Source: a bacterium
Lineage (GTDB): Bacteria; Patescibacteriota; Minisyncoccia; UBA6257; 1-14-0-10-44-23
Assembly: GCA_030699515.1 (NCBI GenBank)
Contig: JAUYME010000054.1
Coordinates: 1-6,705, forward strand
DNA length: 6,705 nucleotides
Reading direction: 5' to 3'
Each line of letters opens with the position of its first letter. Position 1 is the stretch's first letter. Both the position numbers and the translations under genes were made by a program. This document shows positions 5,411-6,705 of the stretch, piece after piece. Below the pieces are notes generated by a model that saw only the letters and a list, made by a program, of their open reading frames with translations, made no database searches and was not told the origin of the DNA.

Positions 5411-5692
5411 TCATTGAAAAGAGACGTATAGCACAAGCCAGTTTACGAAGGTTCCTGCAATCAATCCCAGTACAAAAACCCATATAGACATATGGGTTAT
5501 TCCTGCTCTCACTATCTTCTTTATACTAAGGAAGAGAGCGAATGCTATAAAAATATTGAAAATCAAATCTAATCTCGAATCGTCAAAAAGAGTTAGAAAC
5601 AGGCCCACATCGCCTGTCAACGGCAAAAGGCCTAGGAATAATATTACTGCCATCACAACTCCTAATCCAAAATCTAAAAGGTATTTTTTCAT
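5411..5692 (-). CDS. Small membrane protein, paralogue 1 (93 aa)
   Basis: Three hydrophobic segments are visible at about residues 8-26 (GLGVVMAVILFLGLLPLTG), 44-60 (LIFNIFIAFALFLSI) and 71-91 (SIWVFVLGLIAGTFVNWLVL), separated by short charged loops, so an integral membrane protein is likely. It begins MKKYLLDFGLG, the same as its neighbour at 5781-6059, and the first 26 nt of both genes are identical. The reading frame stays open upstream to an ATG at 5881, but that version would overlap the neighbour and lose the shared start, so the ATG at 5692 is chosen. No known family was recognised. The lipase gene follows 55 nt downstream on the same strand. Confidence 0.7.
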   Translation of the reverse strand: MKKYLLDFGLGVVMAVILFLGLLPLTGDVGLFLTLFDDSRLDLIFNIFIAFALFLSIKKIVRAGITHMSIWVFVLGLIAGTFVNWLVLYVSFQ

Positions 5693-5780
5693 AGTTTTAG
5701 TATGGCAACTTGGTAGCGGCAAAATGCCGATGCTGAATGAAAAATGTCTGTTTTTCCAGAAGTAGAATTGCGTATTTCTC

Positions 5781-6059
5781 CTAAAAGAGCTGTGAAAGTA
5801 TCCAATACGCAAATACTGCAACCACCAAACTACCAATAGTAGCTGACAGTGCTGCTCTCTGTGAAAACTTGCGATGTACAACGCCGCTTATCAGAATACC
5901 CAGTACCGTGGCTATTAGCGAGGACGTGATCAAATAAGTTATCTCGCGAGTTGGACTAATGCTAGTTGCATATTCTGTAAGTGATTGTCCTGTCGCCGTA
6001 AATATTAAAATGGCGTTCAGTAATGCCCCCAGGCCAAAATCTAAAAGGTATTTTTTCAT
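5781..6059 (-). CDS. Small membrane protein, paralogue 2 (92 aa)
   Basis: It starts MKKYLLDFGLG like the protein at 5411-5692, then diverges. Hydrophobic segments lie at about 9-24, 38-60 (ITYLITSSLIATVLGILISGVV) and 70-90 (LSATIGSLVVAVFAYWILSQL), consistent with three transmembrane helices. An RKFSQR basic loop sits before the last helix. Beyond the common start and the similar helix layout, residue identity is low, so this is either an old tandem duplication with a conserved 5' end or a gene-conversion patch. A TAAAAT box with an extended TG motif lies 6 nt before the ATG. It is 88 nt from paralogue 1 and probably co-transcribed. Function unknown. Confidence 0.75.
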   Translation of the reverse strand: MKKYLLDFGLGALLNAILIFTATGQSLTEYATSISPTREITYLITSSLIATVLGILISGVVHRKFSQRAALSATIGSLVVAVFAYWILSQLF

Positions 6060-6065
6060 GATTCT

Positions 6066-6074
6066 ATTTTAGCA
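6066..6074 (-). promoter_or_regulatory. Extended -10 promoter of paralogue 2
   Basis: On the minus strand TGC precedes TAAAAT, matching the extended -10 pattern TGnTATAAT at 5 of 6 hexamer positions. It ends 6 nt before the ATG at 6059, again suggesting a leaderless transcript. No good -35 is seen. Confidence 0.45.
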
Positions 6075-6113
6075 TTGAGGGGATTTTTGCTTCTCCACAG
6101 AGGCGGTTTGTGT

Positions 6114-6157
6114 CAGAAACTATGCTAACTGACGGCCGTCAGTTAGCATAGTTTCTG
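6114..6157. repeat. Palindromic repeat, copy C: perfect 44-bp palindrome
   Basis: Each 22-nt half is the exact reverse complement of the other, centred between 6135 and 6136. It shares the 16-nt core GCTAACTGACGGCCGT with copies A and B. Over the 34-bp common region it differs from them at four positions. Two of these (C to T on the left, G to A on the right) compensate each other, and the other two turn the G-T wobble and A-A mismatch of A and B into proper pairs. It lies 54 nt upstream of the small membrane gene, with no PaaX/Cas2-like gene beside it. Confidence 0.95.
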
Positions 6158-6182
6158 CTGGTTTTGTGGTAATTTTAGCGCT

Positions 6183-6227
6183 GATAAACGGCTCAGGCCG
6201 ACAAAACAACGGCCTGAGCCGTTTATC
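6183..6227. repeat. 18-bp perfect inverted repeat
   Basis: GATAAACGGCTCAGGCCG (6183-6200) pairs perfectly with 6210-6227 around the loop ACAAAACAA. There is no T-tract on either side, so it is not a standard terminator despite its length. It belongs to a run of palindromes between alaS and the small membrane genes and has no sequence relation to the GACGGCCGT family. Confidence 0.85.
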
Positions 6228-6246
6228 CTGGCGAGGCTCGCCCAGG
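6227..6246. repeat. Short palindrome sharing its core with the cloverleaf repeat
   Basis: CCTGGCGA-ggc-TCGCCCAGG, with one bulged base. The core GGCGAGGCTCGCCCAG is also the middle hairpin of the element at 738-798, so the two are probably members of one dispersed family, this one being a reduced copy. Confidence 0.65.
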
Positions 6247-6285
6247 CAGGATGACAAAATTGATTTCGGTAGGAAGGGGTGGATT

Positions 6286-6337
6286 AGCCCAGATTCTTTT
6301 CCGCCGGCTGGCGGATCAGAATGACAAAAAGAGGGCT
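6286..6337. repeat. Compound hairpin element
   Basis: AGCCC (6286-6290) pairs with GGGCT (6333-6337), ATTCT (6293-6297) with AGAAT (6318-6322), and TCCGCC (6300-6305) with GGCGGA (6310-6315) around loop GGCT. The AGAATGACAAAA string resembles the AGGATGACAAAA after the previous palindrome (6248-6259), suggesting two degenerate copies of a repeat tail. Confidence 0.6.
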
Positions 6338-6346
6338 CAATAGGAC

Positions 6347-6397
6347 TTATTCCAGGATTGCTTTAATTCGTCTAATTCCTGCGGATGAGGATTCTTC
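6347..6397 (-). pseudogene. Relic of an alaS 3' end
   Basis: Minus-strand translation gives EESSSAGIRRIKAILE followed by TAA. This matches 14 of 16 residues of the end of the intact alaS next to it (EESASAGIRRIKAVLE, then TAA). The 51 nt differ at 14 positions, mostly third codon positions, so the fragment diverged under protein-level selection rather than as a decaying duplicate. Homology stops exactly at 6397, where the 6398-6422 hairpin begins. It is in a different frame from alaS and has no start, so it is not expressed as a useful product. It is probably a scar of gene replacement or palindrome insertion. Confidence 0.8.
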
Positions 6398-6422
6398 CCC
6401 CTCACCTGCTCGAGGTGAGGGG
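6398..6422. repeat. 10-bp perfect hairpin between alaS and its relic
   Basis: CCCCTCACCT (6398-6407), loop GCTCG, AGGTGAGGGG (6413-6422). It starts 17 nt beyond the alaS stop (6439). It could stop alaS transcripts, but only Gs and As follow on the minus strand, with no T-tract. Its far edge coincides with the end of alaS-relic homology, which points to an inserted sequence. Confidence 0.75.
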
Positions 6423-6438
6423 CTTCGCTTCACTCTTT

Positions 6439-6705
6439 TTATTCAAGCACTGCCTTAATCCTTCTTATACCCGCAGAAGCTGACTCTTCTTTGACAATAC
6501 GGAAAGTGCCTTTGATGTCTCCTGTGTTTTTTACGTGCGGGCCACCGCAAAGTTCGCGAGAGTACACTGTTTCGTCAGTTTCTTTTACAAGATACACATC
6601 TACTGTGTCCGGGTATTTTTCCCAAAAGCTGCCTTCCACGCCTTCTTTTTGCGCTTGCTCTTTTGGCATGGTTTCTATTACAACCTCTGCTTTGGCGGCA
6701 ATGGC
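6439..6705 (-). CDS. alaS: Alanyl-tRNA synthetase, C-terminal fragment (3' end of gene; start outside window)
   Basis: The 88 residues are open to the window edge and end at TAA 6441-6439. They cover the end of the second additional (editing) domain, which hydrolyses misacylated Ser- or Gly-tRNA(Ala): AEVVIETMPKEQAQKEG, FWEKYPDTVDVYLV, then ELCGGPHVKNTG with the zinc-binding Cys53 and His57 of this fragment. Most bacteria have ELCGGTHV; Pro in place of Thr is a variant I associate with CPR lineages. The protein ends at AGIRRIKAVLE, directly after the editing domain, so the coiled linker and C-Ala domain of E. coli-type AlaRS are absent. That is typical of reduced CPR enzymes. A free-standing AlaX editing protein cannot be fully excluded without the 5' part. 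A second, diverged copy of the last 16 codons lies 41 nt downstream. Confidence 0.85.
   Translation of the reverse strand, partial: AIAAKAEVVIETMPKEQAQKEGVEGSFWEKYPDTVDVYLVKETDETVYSRELCGGPHVKNTGDIKGTFRIVKEESASAGIRRIKAVLE

Noticed and set aside
5411..5881. 156-aa version of the small membrane protein starting at 5881
   Set aside because: The extra 63 residues overlap the neighbouring gene by about 100 nt, look like out-of-frame translation, and lose the MKKYLLDFGLG start shared with the paralogue.
6183..6227. 18-bp stem-loop as terminator for alaS or another gene
   Set aside because: No T-tract on either side, and it is more than 200 nt from the alaS stop.
6347..6441. Programmed frameshift giving alaS an alternative C-terminus
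   Set aside because: The relic is downstream of the complete normal ending and offset by 92 nt, so a frameshift would append a second ending after unrelated residues rather than swap it.

Overview
The window looks like a chromosomal stretch from a Candidate Phyla Radiation (Patescibacteria, probably Parcubacteria-like) bacterium. This rests on four things: an alanyl-tRNA synthetase that stops right after its editing domain with the variant motif ELCGGPHV; a PaaX/Cas2-like regulator of a kind I know from these genomes; secreted proteins carrying short Leu/Gln/Ile helices and a GQVLGA motif; and starts without Shine-Dalgarno sequences, with -10 boxes 5-9 nt before the start codon. The taxonomic call is inference.

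Layout. 1-198 (minus): N-terminus of a secreted protein, cut by the window edge. 199-691: non-coding and rich in hairpins, with an intrinsic terminator on the minus strand and a candidate small RNA. 692-1600 (minus): DeoR-type winged-helix regulator with two repeat-derived inserts. 1709-2516 (plus): a PaaX/Cas2-like gene bracketed by two identical 36-nt palindromic repeats, ending in a strong terminator. 2587-5355 (minus): large secreted LCAT-family lipase/acyltransferase with an Ig-like domain, acidic tail and C-terminal amphipathic helix. 5411-5692 and 5781-6059 (minus): tandem paralogous small membrane proteins. 6060-6438: non-coding and packed with palindromes, including a third copy of the palindrome as a perfect 44-bp version, and a displaced relic of an alaS 3' end. 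6439-6705 (minus): 3' end of alaS.

The most interesting object is the PaaX/Cas2-like gene with its flanking palindromes. The two flanking copies are identical and in the same orientation. The third, about 3.6 kb away, differs by base changes that include a compensatory pair. The upstream copy abuts a consensus -10 box 7 nt before the ATG. This could be a palindromic operator family of an autoregulated PaaX-type repressor, or a REP/RAYT-like partnership in which a ferredoxin-fold protein disperses hairpin DNA. The sequence alone cannot decide between these.

Functional links. The lipase and the partial secreted protein share a short Leu/Gln-rich helical module, suggesting a common envelope-targeting or association system. 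The small membrane proteins lie directly upstream of the lipase on the same strand, but the lipase has its own promoter-like sequence. No tRNA, rRNA, CRISPR array or conventional transposase was seen.
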